Below, piece by piece: positions 11,095 to 22,600 of a DNA stretch of 44,761 bases. Positions within the stretch are counted from its first letter, which is position 1. The number at the start of each line of letters is the position of its first letter. This stretch comes from Intoshia linei (lineage: Eukaryota; Orthonectida; Rhopaluridae). Position numbers and translations under genes: made by a program. The stretch lies in contig LWCA01000172.1 in the NCBI GenBank assembly GCA_001642005.1, positions 1-44,761 of the forward strand. The letters run 5' to 3'. The notes under the pieces were generated by a model. The model was not told the DNA's origin. It worked only from the letters and a program-made list of their open reading frames with translations, and ran no database searches.

Positions 11095-12442
11095 TAAAAA
11101 TTAATAATTAATTAATTATTTTTCTGAATGAGTGAAATTACATAATTGATATTTTTATTATCAACAAAAAGATTAGATATAAGACATAATTTCATCTTGT
11201 TAATACTTATTAAGACTCAGAAAATAGACGAATTAAATAGTAGTGGAAAACTTTTACATAACGATTGACAATTGATCACTTGCATTGCATAATTGGTACA
11301 TGCATTTTTATTTATTTGTACTTATTTTTATTTACATGATATGTTATGTTAATATGCCAGTAAAGGTTTAAAGTTTTTACACCGAGTTTAACTTAAACTT
11401 TGTTCGGTTCAGTGTCAATCTTTCTGAAATTGAAAAAGGTGACATCTTCAACGATAATGATACGTTATATAGGTATGATCAGTGATCACCAATTATTTAA
11501 TGTCAAGTATGATTGTAATGAGCTTTTAATTTCCCATAAAATGAGACCATTCTTAAGTAGATCTATTTCAGAGTGTGCGCTAGAGTTGTATACAGTTAGC
11601 ATTAATTACTTAAAATTGAAATTGTGACAATATTGACTTTTCGTAGCTAACAAATGCAATTTAGTTATAGAATAATACATGTAGTTAAATTTTTTTAAAG
11701 TTGCAAAGTTGAGTTATAATTAAAATATATATCCACTTGTAAAAAAACATTTAAAATGAAACTTGTGTATATTAATTAAAACTGCATCATAATTATCATG
11801 AAATATTAACATTTAGAAATTGTAACCTTTTTAATCCTTCAACCCAATTAAAAAATAAAATTATTCGACAATGATAGTAATACAACAGGAGCAATTTTAC
11901 ATGTCATTTCAAATTGTATGATTCAAACGTAATTTTCAAATAAATGTAATGCTGTTTCAATTTTTAATGAATGCATGATATATAATTGAAAAATTACGCA
12001 TTTGTATAATGTAAATGTTACATATTGGAGGAAATTAATTCTTGATGGGAGGTACTGCGCCGTAAATATAGTTTAAATTTCTGTCTAAAGTCCACCATGT
12101 GTTAAAAACATTTTAGAAGTTGAAAATAAATATTGACATTTTTAAAATTGGTTTTTATTTGTTTTAATTCTTAAAAACCAGTTTTGCATCGTATTTTATA
12201 CAAAGCTCTAAAAAATGAGAACAAACGTGCGGGATGTATTGTTTACAGAAATTTACCTGTGTTACAATTTATTATAATATCAAATCGATTTTATAATGTC
12301 AATGCAGCTACCAAGCATATCAACAAAAATTTGTTCTTTTGTTTTGTTGAGCAAGTTTAATTATTAAAGTTTCTAGACGCTCTGCTCTGATTTTATAAAT
12401 AATTGTAAAATTACTTTTTTCGTAAATATTCCATATTTAAGT

Positions 12443-15400
12443 ATGAAGGAAAAATCACCAGATCAGGTATAATTATAAACGTTATTTAAAGTAAAATGAA
12501 AAGGTATAATTTTCATTTAAATAGAATATCGATTTAATGATTTATCTAATAAAAGAAGGAACGTGTGAGCATTACAATGAAATAAAGTATCATAATATTA
12601 AAGATAATTTACGGCCCATCGGATTTGTCATGTAATTTTATTTACTGTTAATAACATAATTAATCAACAATATTTTATCATTTCATTTTTTAGAACTAAT
12701 CCATCTTCACATTTGTATAAAATTAGAGAAGATATTAAAGAACAACTGTGCGACGAAGAAAATCTTCCATCTGAATTCGTTTTTCTTAAGATTATTGGAA
12801 ATAACATTATTCGTGTAATTTTATATTTATTATACTTTTTTTTTGTTTTTTTGAATGAGTTACTATCTATTCATTTTTATAATCGATTATGATTTTAATA
12901 ATTCTTGATATATCTTTTTCAATTGTTGATTCAATTTATAAGAGATAACATTTTATTTTTTCGTATTTGATACTAATCAATAATACTAATAGTAGGTACG
13001 TTGTACTTGCAATAATATTACTTTTATTCAACTAGTCAAATTATTACATCCAATTTTAATATTTACCATTTTTTGTACGCTTTGTGTCAAAATTTCTTAA
13101 ATTCTACGAGTAAATTCAATTTTTGCATTATTCCACATAATTGGAAAGTGCACCAATCTACCATTATAATTTTAAAATTTCTAATTACACTGTAATTTAC
13201 ACATTGTAATTCTGATACTGTCAAAACTAGAGTTTTGAAAAGCTCCATGGTCGGTCAGTGCTCCCAGTTAAATATTGATAAACTAAAGAAATTATTATAA
13301 TTTACATTTATTATAATTTGACTCTTTTGCTCATATCATTTTGCTAATATTAAATTAATCTAGATAAGAGGAAAACAAGAATTTCAATTAACAGCAAAAA
13401 ATTTTTGTCGGCCATATGTAATATTATAAATTTTATTATTTTATTTTATTCATAAGGGTTTTAACAAAATTTTTTTTTATCTGAGCACACTATATACAAA
13501 ATGAGCCCGCTTAATTTTCTGCAGAATGATATTAATATTTTTAATTTTTATCAAAAAATAATGTACATTCTACAACGTACAAAATACAAAGTAGCAATTC
13601 AACTTTTGTAAAAAGTACTAAGTTTTACTGAGTACTGAGTTATTTAATGAGTACTTAGGTTTACTTTTACTGAATTATTGGATTTTTTTGTTTTACAGTT
13701 TTAAAACTCAGCAACCTTATGTACATTTTATTTCAATGTATGTATCATTATATACAACGAACCCTGTATATAGTGAACACTAACTTTGAAAAAATATCCA
13801 TGTTCATTATACAGTTTATAGTGAACAATGTTCACTGAACATTAGATTCTCTTTTAAAATGTATTACTGCGATGATTTTTTTAAGTTTCATAAAACTAAC
13901 TGCCCGTTAAAAAGGGGCATATGACAGAGTAAGATTATGGCCGCCTACCACAATTAATGTAATACCAATGTATTCATCATTTTAGAAAATTTCTGGATAT
14001 GGGTCCCAATTTTTTTTTAAACTTGTATGTAGGCCCTATATTGTAGGGTCTACTGTTGTTTCAATCCGAACTTATATAAAACTCTTTGTCTGTTTGTGTG
14101 CTATTGTTTATTTTACATTGTTTATAACTAAAAGTCCTAGAGTTTTAAAAATTCCACATTTCCATTACAGTTTTATCCGTGAATGAAAATAAGATAAATG
14201 TCAAACTCAGAAACTTACATATTACCGGTAAAAAATCCTAATTACAACTTAATTATGTTGACATTAACAGTAGACGCTATTCATAACAACATTATTCTAG
14301 TACAAAACGTTGAAAAATGATGTTTAATTGTAACATTTTCTATAGTAAATGTATAGAAAATCACTTCATCTTAGTACAGGGATGGGCAATTTTTTGTGAT
14401 AGCGGGCTGGATTGTTATATAAAATAGATGGGTGGACCGGACAAATAAATTTTAAGAATTTTTGGTTTGAATATATTTATTTTAAATTTTTATTATACAA
14501 AATAAAATTTACAGTTTTTATGACAAATGTCATTATATCGTTAAGTTTTATCGATTTTTCACATAATTCTTCTTGATGAATTATACAATGAAAGTTTTTT
14601 AGAGATATTGAAATGTCTTCATTTTTTAAATGTTATTGCATTAAATTTACAATTCATTTTTTTGAGCCTATCATAGATGGATCACCATCCGTAGTAAGCC
14701 CAACAAATTTACGTATGTTAAGATTTGCTTTTGAGATCATTTTCATTATTCCATCAAAGATGTCTCTTCCAGTGCAATTCCATTTCAATATTCAATTTTG
14801 ACAAATGAAGGATTCAAAAGTACCTCAACACTTATCATAAATTTTAAATAATTCATAATTAAATTTATAGATTTCATCTGATTCTTTTCAAAACAAAGAA
14901 TATATATATGCTATCATATCTAGCATATATATAGAAAAAGAATATGACTTTTTGCCATGCATCGATTGACCAACTATAGTGATCGGAGCAGAAGATTAAA
15001 CGGTGAGAAATTTTTTTCACAGAAAGCCTGGGTCTTTTGCTAACTGCATAACATTTTATTCCGTTTTCTATCAGCCTACTACGAACTGTGCCGTTGCTTG
15101 TATCTACGGTCCATTGTTTTTTCATTGGGATAAACTCATTTGAGGTTGAATTTGGTGTAATCTAATAAAATTTCTGTCGTCGCGGATATCAGATAACCTT
15201 CTTTGACCAGTTCTGCCACTTATTTCATTACTTTTATTTTCCCGGAGCCGTTTCAGGGTTTTAGAAATGGTTATATAGGGCCGACCCACTTGTTTGCCAA
15301 TTTCACGCAATGATTTTCTTTCTTCGTATAATTTTAACATTAAAATTTGTTCTTGATGATTTAATTCTCTGCTTTGAAAAGAATTAGATGAAATCTATCA

Positions 15401-18400
15401 ATTTAATTATGAATTATTTCAAATTTATGATGGTGTTGACGTACTTTTAAATCGTTTATTTCTCAAAATTGAATATAATTGTATTTTATTTTTATTCCAA
15501 TTAATTTAAAAATAAAGCAAAAACTGAATTTATTTTTTTATTATCTCAACCATATTCATAACTATAATGACCATAAAATTAAAATCAAAAATTATAATTA
15601 CATTTACTAATACATTGAAAAACATGCAAAATATTTAAAAATATTTTTAGTGTTGACTGAATTTTGAAATATATTATCAATAATAATATATAATACTGCA
15701 TATTATCGTATAACAACATTTTTTTGGTGTTGTAATGGAAAATGTTATGAATAGCGTCTACTTTTTTGTATCATTTTTTTGAAAATCAAACGAATCTTAT
15801 AGTTTAAAAAAATATACACTCTGATACAGATTTTAAAACCATGAACATTGTCATAAATTGAAGTTTTAAAAAGTAATATCTTCAGGGCCAAAGCTCAAAA
15901 TTTTTTTTTTTTAAAAAATGACAATTTATAGTTTTAGAGAAATATCGTTTTTTGACCATATTTTAAGGAGGTATAGGGAGTTTTTGACCAAAATTTAAAA
16001 AGAGTTTTTAGGGAATTTTTTTACTATATTGTAAAGAGGGGGTTTAAGGAAACCAATTTACTGTTTATCATTTTTTGGTAATTATATCATTAAAACAAAT
16101 ATAAAAATGATTGACTTTGTTGTTGTAGTTTTAGACAAAATTTTGTAGAAAGTATTTTAAATTTTTTGAAAAGGAGTATTTAAAAATTAAAAATTGTGTA
16201 GTAATGAAAAAAAACCAGCACAAATCAATTATATAGATTTCCAGTGGAAATCCCATATTTCTTTATTGGAAATGTGCAAACTTTCCATGTTTATTTTTTT
16301 GAGATTGTAGGAAGATTATTTTACTTTTTCATTTTTAATTTTAATTTGAAAAATGTTTGATAACATATTAAAAATTATTTTTCATCGGGATATTTAATAA
16401 TTTCCGGAAATTATATTTTTATTCTATATTATATATTATATTTTTATTATATATTATTTATATTTTATATTTTACGATTTCCCGGGATTTCCCGAAAAAA
16501 ATTGAGACATACCTGTATTTGATTTATGTTTGTTATTACTATGAAAATATGATTATATTATAATATTTAAAATTTACTATTTCAAAAATACCATTTCAAG
16601 CCTTCATGGAAAAATTGACTTACACTGATATTTTTTTCAAAAATCCGATTTTACGAAATCTTATCAAAAAAATTAACTTCATCAAACCACAAATTACTAA
16701 CGCTTAAGAGAATTATCCTGTTTTTCCAATATTATTTTGAAAAATATTATGATTTGTTACGAACTCCGAACGCTATCATCAAGATTGTTAAAATGAAAGG
16801 AAGCTCTTATGACCCAACCTACGTCAACACAAAATGAAAGGAATTTCTCTACTGCTTCTAATTTCGTTAAAAAACGTAGAACGCGTTTAAAAGACGTATC
16901 TATCAATATTATGTGTTTTTAAACACTTTTTCAAAACAATATAAAATAAATTTTTTTCTAATTAAATTTGTAAATTTCAATATAGATTCGTGTTATTTTA
17001 TTAATTAAATTTCTTTTTGTTTCTAAAATTAATTAAGGACTCTCAAAATTACTTCTATATTATATATGAATAAAACATTTTTATTTTTCCCGGGAAATTT
17101 AATTTTTAATTTCCCGGTTCTGGACTTTTGTCATTTCCCGGGAAATCACAATCACTAGTTTTGATCTTGCAGGACCCAATGTCTGAAAATTAAACTTGCC
17201 TAAAAGCATTACTCTCGAAATTTGTTTTATAAATTTGTTAGTTTTTTTAAATTCTAGGACAGTTAATTTTTCATTATGTTTTAATCTATTTTTTAAATTC
17301 AATTTTGTTTTTACAAAAAATAGCAAATCGTATATTTGACCCTGAAGGCCTTAATGTGTGAAAATTAAACTAACCTTAAAACATGGCTCTCGAAAAATCT
17401 TATTAGAAATTGCTTTTTTAAATAAACGGTAACACACAGACACACTCACAGAGCTTCAATTCTAGGAAGGTAATGTATGTATTTGCAACTACAAATTGTA
17501 TTGATAACATAAATATTGAAATATTTTAGACAGAAAATGCTGAATTATTTATAATTGAAGCGACACATTTGAATCGGAATAAAATTCCAATTTCAACCGA
17601 TAATGTAAGTGATATTCTTCAAAAATCTTTGTTGTCATCAGAATTAACAAATTTCAATGATATAACGACAAAGAATGAAATGCCTTCAGAATACGAAAAT
17701 GATTTTGAAGAAGAATCGGAATATAATTCTGACGATGAAATGAAAAATAGTTGCAACGAAATAAATGACATTGATACGAATGGAAAATATAATAAATATT
17801 TTAATAACGAAGAGATTTATAAAAATAAAAATTTGATTTCACAACGTGGAGATTGTCGATATAAAGAATATAAAAATTACGCTCCAAAAATATTTGAATT
17901 AGATGAAATGAATAATAATGGTTTGCCATATATTAATACAAATTGGTAACTTATTTATTAAAACTTTTTTAACTATTACAGTAGTATTTTGAATTATTAA
18001 TTAGTTTATTATAAATATAAATTTTTAGTAAAATGATAACAAAACAAAAACGTAAAAAAAATTTATATAAAAGTGAATACGATTCACCCCACATTGGTAA
18101 AATTATAAATTTAGATCATGGATACTGTAAATAATATTGTATTGTCTTTAAGTAGTTTAATTAGGAAGCATGGTTTACATTTTGATTTAATGTATTTTGA
18201 TCTAATTAAAATTTTAAAAAATTAAATTATTTAAATTCTATTCATAATTTTAATGAAGATTGATTGTAAGTTGCCAAATGGCAAACTTTGTCGTTTTTTT
18301 GTAAATAATACCAAAAAAGTTAAAATTAATATCGACTTGGTTGATTTTAACCAGTATCAGGCATGGATACAAAATTCATGTTGTAATTTTTATTCAAATT

Positions 18401-19617
18401 CCAACAATCATTCATGTTCATTTTAGACAACAAAAGTGCCAATATAGAATCGGTTAATAGAAATAAAAGCCCATACATGATACAGGATAAATTTAGACTA
18501 AGTAAGCTCATTATTTATTAAGAATGGTACGTGGGTTGATACGATCGTAGAATTGAGTATTATATTATATATTTTCACATAAAAACGGATCTCTTTTAAA
18601 AAGACCTAGCTAAAATTACGACGTATTTTACCTAGTACCGATTTCTGATCCCCTGATCGTTGATCAGGGGTCAATATGAAATTATAATTCAAAAAATTGA
18701 AAATTAAGATTAATTTTTGAAATTCTAGGAGAGGAACTCTGTGATGAATTGCAAAGAGTACGCCAGGAAAGAAAACGATTGGAAAATGAACGAGAATGCA
18801 TTCTACATAAAGCAAAAATGAAAACACCAAAATTCGAAAATAAGAATAAAAGCAACTATACAACCTTTTTAACACGTTTATTTTTAATATTAGATTCTGA
18901 TGTGTGGCAAAGACGATACCATACCCAATTTATTCGAACCAAAGAAATTGAAAATAACAATTCGATACTGCATAATGATTTAAAATCACTTCACTCCCAA
19001 ATAATGAATAATTTATCACAAATGGAGCCATCCAACGCCTATAGAAACATTACGCAACTTAGACCCAAAAACAACATTCAAGTAATTCTTTAAATTCTTG
19101 TATAAAGTTTAATAAATTAAAAGTTTATAATGTTAATCCAAATTAATGTTTAGATGAATATATTAAATCAAATTAATAAAACCGAAGAAGAAATTTGTGA
19201 CATTAAACAGAATATAGAAAATGTTAAACGTAAACTTCAAACAGAAACTCAGGTTTGCATATTACATACAATATAGTGTAAAATTAAGAAGTGGCTTGTA
19301 AAAGTTAATAATGACCATTAACACCTAACCATACATTGTATTAAATTCTAAATTTTAATGAAAAAATATTTTTATCGAATGCCAACCCTGTATAAATGAC
19401 TGGCCCGCTTAGTTTATTTTCAATAAAGTGTACATTATATATTTTAAAATTCATTTAGCTTCGGACTCGGGCTGATTTAGAACTAAAAGCCATCAAAAAT
19501 AACTTAACCGAAAAGAAAATTGAGTTAACATTATCTAGAAACAAAAATAAAGGATACATTGACAGTATGAAACATAATACAAAACCAAATACAAGTAGAC
19601 TTAGAATGTACAATTGA
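12443..19617 (+). CDS. SPATA1: SPATA1-like coiled-coil protein
   Basis: Nine exons join in phase: 12443-12466, 12525-12631, 12694-12814, 17530-17945, 18029-18096, 18427-18501, 18729-19081, 19154-19252, 19459-19617; 473 residues. The N-terminal part (HLYKIREDIKEQL, then LPSEFVFLKIIGNN) resembles the small folded domain at the start of SPATA1. The middle is acidic and Asn-rich with YAPKIFELDEM. The last 200 residues form a coiled coil containing VWQRRYHTQF, QLRPKNNIQ and the stretch ELKAIKNNLTEKKIELTLSR, which fit my memory of the SPATA1 C-terminal domain. In mammals SPATA1 is a testis protein of poorly known function. Intron 3 is 4.7 kb and holds a Tc1 derivative. Alternative start codons cannot be excluded. 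The stop lies 79 bp from that of OXCT1 on the other strand. Confidence 0.65.
14077..14230. repeat. Dispersed repeat family, left-end fragment in SPATA1-like intron
   Basis: Contains aacttatataaaactctttg followed by tctgtttgtgtg and attccacatttcc. It matches the left end of the element at 21138-21654. About 150 bp further right, at 14378, a second type of end begins (cagggatgggcaattt ... gcgggctgg), also hAT-like. Confidence 0.5.
14788..15476 (-). mobile_element. Internally deleted Tc1-like element with ~104-bp inverted ends
   Basis: Sequence 14788-14892 is, read in reverse complement, a close copy of 15373-15476 (about nine in ten positions by eye). Matching landmarks are tttgaaaagaat, agatgaaatctat, aatttatgat, gtactttt and tcaaaattgaatat. 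Between the arms lie remains of a Tc1-type transposase on the minus strand. The whole unit is about 690 bp, less than half of a full Tc1 element, and sits in intron 3 of the SPATA1-like gene in the opposite orientation to it. Confidence 0.75.
14874..15340 (-). pseudogene. Tc1-like transposase fragment (DNA-binding part only)
   Basis: The first piece (15340-15122, 72 codons) has the helix-turn-helix stretch SLREIGKQVGRPYITISKTL and then RTGQRRLSDIRDDR, as in the paired-like DNA-binding domain of Tc1 transposases. Reading then shifts at about 15122-15125 and continues as WTVDTSNGTVRSRLIENG ... KRPRLSVKKISHRLIF ... SIDAWQKVIFF, the usual linker before the catalytic core. It breaks off just where the first catalytic Asp (WSDE) would follow and runs into the inverted end. 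The frameshift and the missing DDE core mean no active transposase. Confidence 0.8.
16380..17155. repeat. Cluster of TTCCCGGGAA palindromes in an AT-rich intron
   Basis: The palindrome atttcccgggat/aaat or variants occur at about 16405 (tttccggaaa), 16483, 16492, 17089, 17111 and 17138. They stand out as the only GC-rich words for several kb and bracket about 650 bp. This could be a transposon end cluster or binding sites; no coding sequence was recognised between them. Confidence 0.4.
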
Positions 19618-19630
19618 CCCACCGTAATAT

Positions 19631-19640
19631 TTATTAAATT
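19631..19640. terminator. Shared poly(A) signal region of SPATA1-like gene and OXCT1
   Basis: The word tttattaaat reads ATTAAA on the plus strand, about 17 nt after the SPATA1-like stop, and AATAAA on the minus strand, about 60 nt after the OXCT1 stop. It is placed where both genes need a poly(A) signal. In AT-rich DNA such words are frequent, so this is suggestive only. Confidence 0.4.
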
Positions 19641-19696
19641 ATTACATTGTCTTTATAATTTCGCTAATCTAAAATTTGTTTTAAAATTAAAAACAT

Positions 19697-22600
19697 TCAA
19701 AGTTTAACTCTAAAATCGCATTCTGTATGTTTTTTAACAGTTTCAACTGATACACCTTCAGCTAGTTCCATCAAAGTGAGACCTTCTTTTTTGTCAACTT
19801 CAAATACGCACTAAATAAAAACGAAAATGCATTTAAAATAACAAACAATATCAAAAACATTACCAAATTGGTAATTATCAAGTCTACACATTTTTCGCCC
19901 GTCAGTGGTAATGAACAATTATTTAAAATTTTTGATTTTTCATTCTAATGTTAATTTATTAATTAAATAATCAACATTAAAGTGGATTGTATAATTATGA
20001 TATTCACCTTTGATGTATGCTCCATTGTAACAACAATTCTTGTTCCAGAGCTAGAACTTGAAACCAAATCCATGGCACCGCCCATTCCTTTTACAACTTT
20101 TTTCTAATTGCGTTTATATTAATAAAAAGGCTTTTAACATATTTATAAATTACTAGATTGACTGTTTTGTACTTTGTACAAACAGCACCTATATCCACGG
20201 AGGGCAGACTTTTTCAATTCTACCAAAAAAATTAAATCTTACATAAAAATGATATTATTCACTATCACCAATGGTTTCCAATTTGGGTCCCTGGACCCCT
20301 TAGGGGTCCGTGAGATTCAAATAAAATATGAAAAAAATTTTATCAATTTTTCTTTATTTTTACACAAGAATTTTTAATATTTATTACAGAATTGCCAGAT
20401 GTTTCGAATTTATCCCAAAGACTATACGACTGATACATTATTATTTCAAAAACCCCACTTTTATTCCATCATTAATAAAATTTACAGTGCCATAAGTGCT
20501 ACCATTTCAAACACAGAGGGAAAAATCGACTTTTACTTATATTTTTTTGAAATATCCAATTTTACCAACTCAACAACTATCACAAGGGAATAATACCTTT
20601 TTACCAATATTTTTTTCAAAAACACGAATTTACCAAATCTTATGAGAAAAAAACTGTAATTTTTTTAATAAATGATTTATATTTCATGTTTACTTTGCAA
20701 TCCCAAAAAATAAATATTTTGAAATGGGTGTCCTTAGTAAGGACCCCATTTGAACTATGAAGGACTCCTCACACTACTTGAACCGGCAACCACTACATAA
20801 ATTTTTAATTTAACTTTTTTAATTCTAACAAAAAAATAAAATCTTACATAAAAATGATATTATTCACTTTTACTAATCCTTTAAAGTTGTTGCTTTTAAG
20901 ATTTATTAAAATCTGATTTTTCCATAAATGTTTGGTAAAATTGGATTTTTTATTTTGTGTTTTGCATTAGGAAGTTGTTAGTTAATTTTTCTCATAAGGT
21001 TTGGTAGAATTGAATTTTTCCCTAAGGGATTGAAATGGTATTAATGGTGGGATAAAAGTGGAATTTTTTAAATAATAATGTAACGATTTGCGATAAATTA
21101 CCAAACATCTGGCAACACTGTAAAAAATGTTAAAAATCCTTACTTATATAATATGCTATGCAATATTTGTTTGTGTGTGTTACCGTTCATTTTAATAACT
21201 ACCAGTCTTAGAATTTTATAAGGTCCACACTTCAATTACTCTTTTTTCCGGGTGTTAGCAAAATAAATTTCAACCTCCCAAACTCACATCTTACGGATCA
21301 AAAACCCCAATTGTCCTTTTTATTCAATTTTCAACCATTCATTTTATTAAATTTTTTACCAATAATGTAATGAAATAATTTCTGAAAAAAATTGTAAATT
21401 GTTTTTTTGACCATGAAGGCTTAACTTTGTAATATTAAAACTTTTTATGTATTTTAACTGGAAAAAGCTGCATTAAAAAAACATAATTAGGGTTATTGTC
21501 TGGCAAGATGTAAGTTCCTGAGATTGACATTTACATTACTTTCTTCCCCGAAAAAATGTTACTTGGAATCTGTGTTTGTTAATATTTTAGAACTCTTAGT
21601 TATTGTAACAAACAACACACACAGACAGACAAAGAGTTTTGATATAAGTTAGGATTATAGTACAGGTATCATATAATTGGCAATGTCTCCGTATTTACTG
21701 ACTTGCATTGCTCCAAGCATAGACATGTGCATGTGACCTCTACAATATTTTATTTAAATTTACAAATGTTATCAAATCTTTAATACCCTCTAATCATACT
21801 GAACGATTCTTCACTACTAAAATATGATGCTCCCGGTATAACAGTAACGGTTTGTTTTCCAGCATTAATTACGTCTGCATCTACTTGATCTCGCCCCGGA
21901 AAATTTCCCTAAGTCTAATTAAATTGTTATACTTTTTAATTAAACCAGACCCAATATGCCATTCTCACTGTGTAATGTTACATGCACATCTTTTGGTATA
22001 AAATTACTAGCCAAATTTGGTATTCCAATTCCAAGATTAACTATTAAAAAAAATATTTTATATAACTAGCTTTTCTGTTATGTTATTGTACAAACAGTAC
22101 TTAGCATACCGAGAGGAACCTATATTTCTATATTTTAAATGTGTATACATTCAATTTTTATTTTTTTCGAAATTGTGGAATTAATATTTACATTTTTAAT
22201 TTTAATGTTTTAATTTCTAAAGCTATGTTATTTTTATTTTGAAATTTATGAACTTACTTATTATTATTATACATATTTATATCACAAAAATATTTTAATT
22301 ATTTCTACTACATAATAGATTCAAGTAACTAGAAATTTTTAACATTAGGAGGGTGTAGTTTATTTCAAGGAGTATTGTAAATATATTACCAATCATGTTA
22401 TCTTTAAATTCTTTCGCAGCTCGTTTTATTATGGTTAGTTTGGAAGGAGATATGGAAGAAGTATCTTGTGTTTTGTAAATTACTTTCTAATAAAAATTAT
22501 TTTGAATACTTATTATGTATCTAGATATCTGTAAATATATTGTTACTTCAATAATTTTTTCATATCTTTCTCCTTGAACTAATCTGTCTACGTATAATGA

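Larger units (their letters stand above)
9105..12442. other. Intergenic, repeat-rich; only weak coding hints
   Basis: No convincing gene. A minus-strand open stretch at 10109-9724 (with IIVPIPDLYNICH and later NLEESRSNLKEYIGNK) reads for about 128 codons and could be an exon, but I find no acceptor, donor or neighbouring exon. On the plus strand, 9284-9522 can be read as a short spliced C terminus (VYENLTASAKIL plus VDQMYRTSSNYY), with no supported start. Two direct copies of a hAT-like end occur at 10355-10445 and 11004-11094. The rest is AT-rich. Confidence 0.4.

Noticed and set aside
10762-11630. Plus-strand open pieces (FSSLKGVIDTKLIFF and NLSEIEKGDIFNDNDTLY)
   Set aside because: Intron phases do not link them to each other or to neighbours, and their length is within chance expectation for this composition.
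14613-14801. 62-codon plus-strand open stretch beside the Tc1 element
   Set aside because: It runs into the Tc1 inverted end and has no recognisable content.
17099-17326. Minus-strand 75-codon open stretch
   Set aside because: It consists of repeat-family sequence next to the TTCCCGGGAA palindromes.
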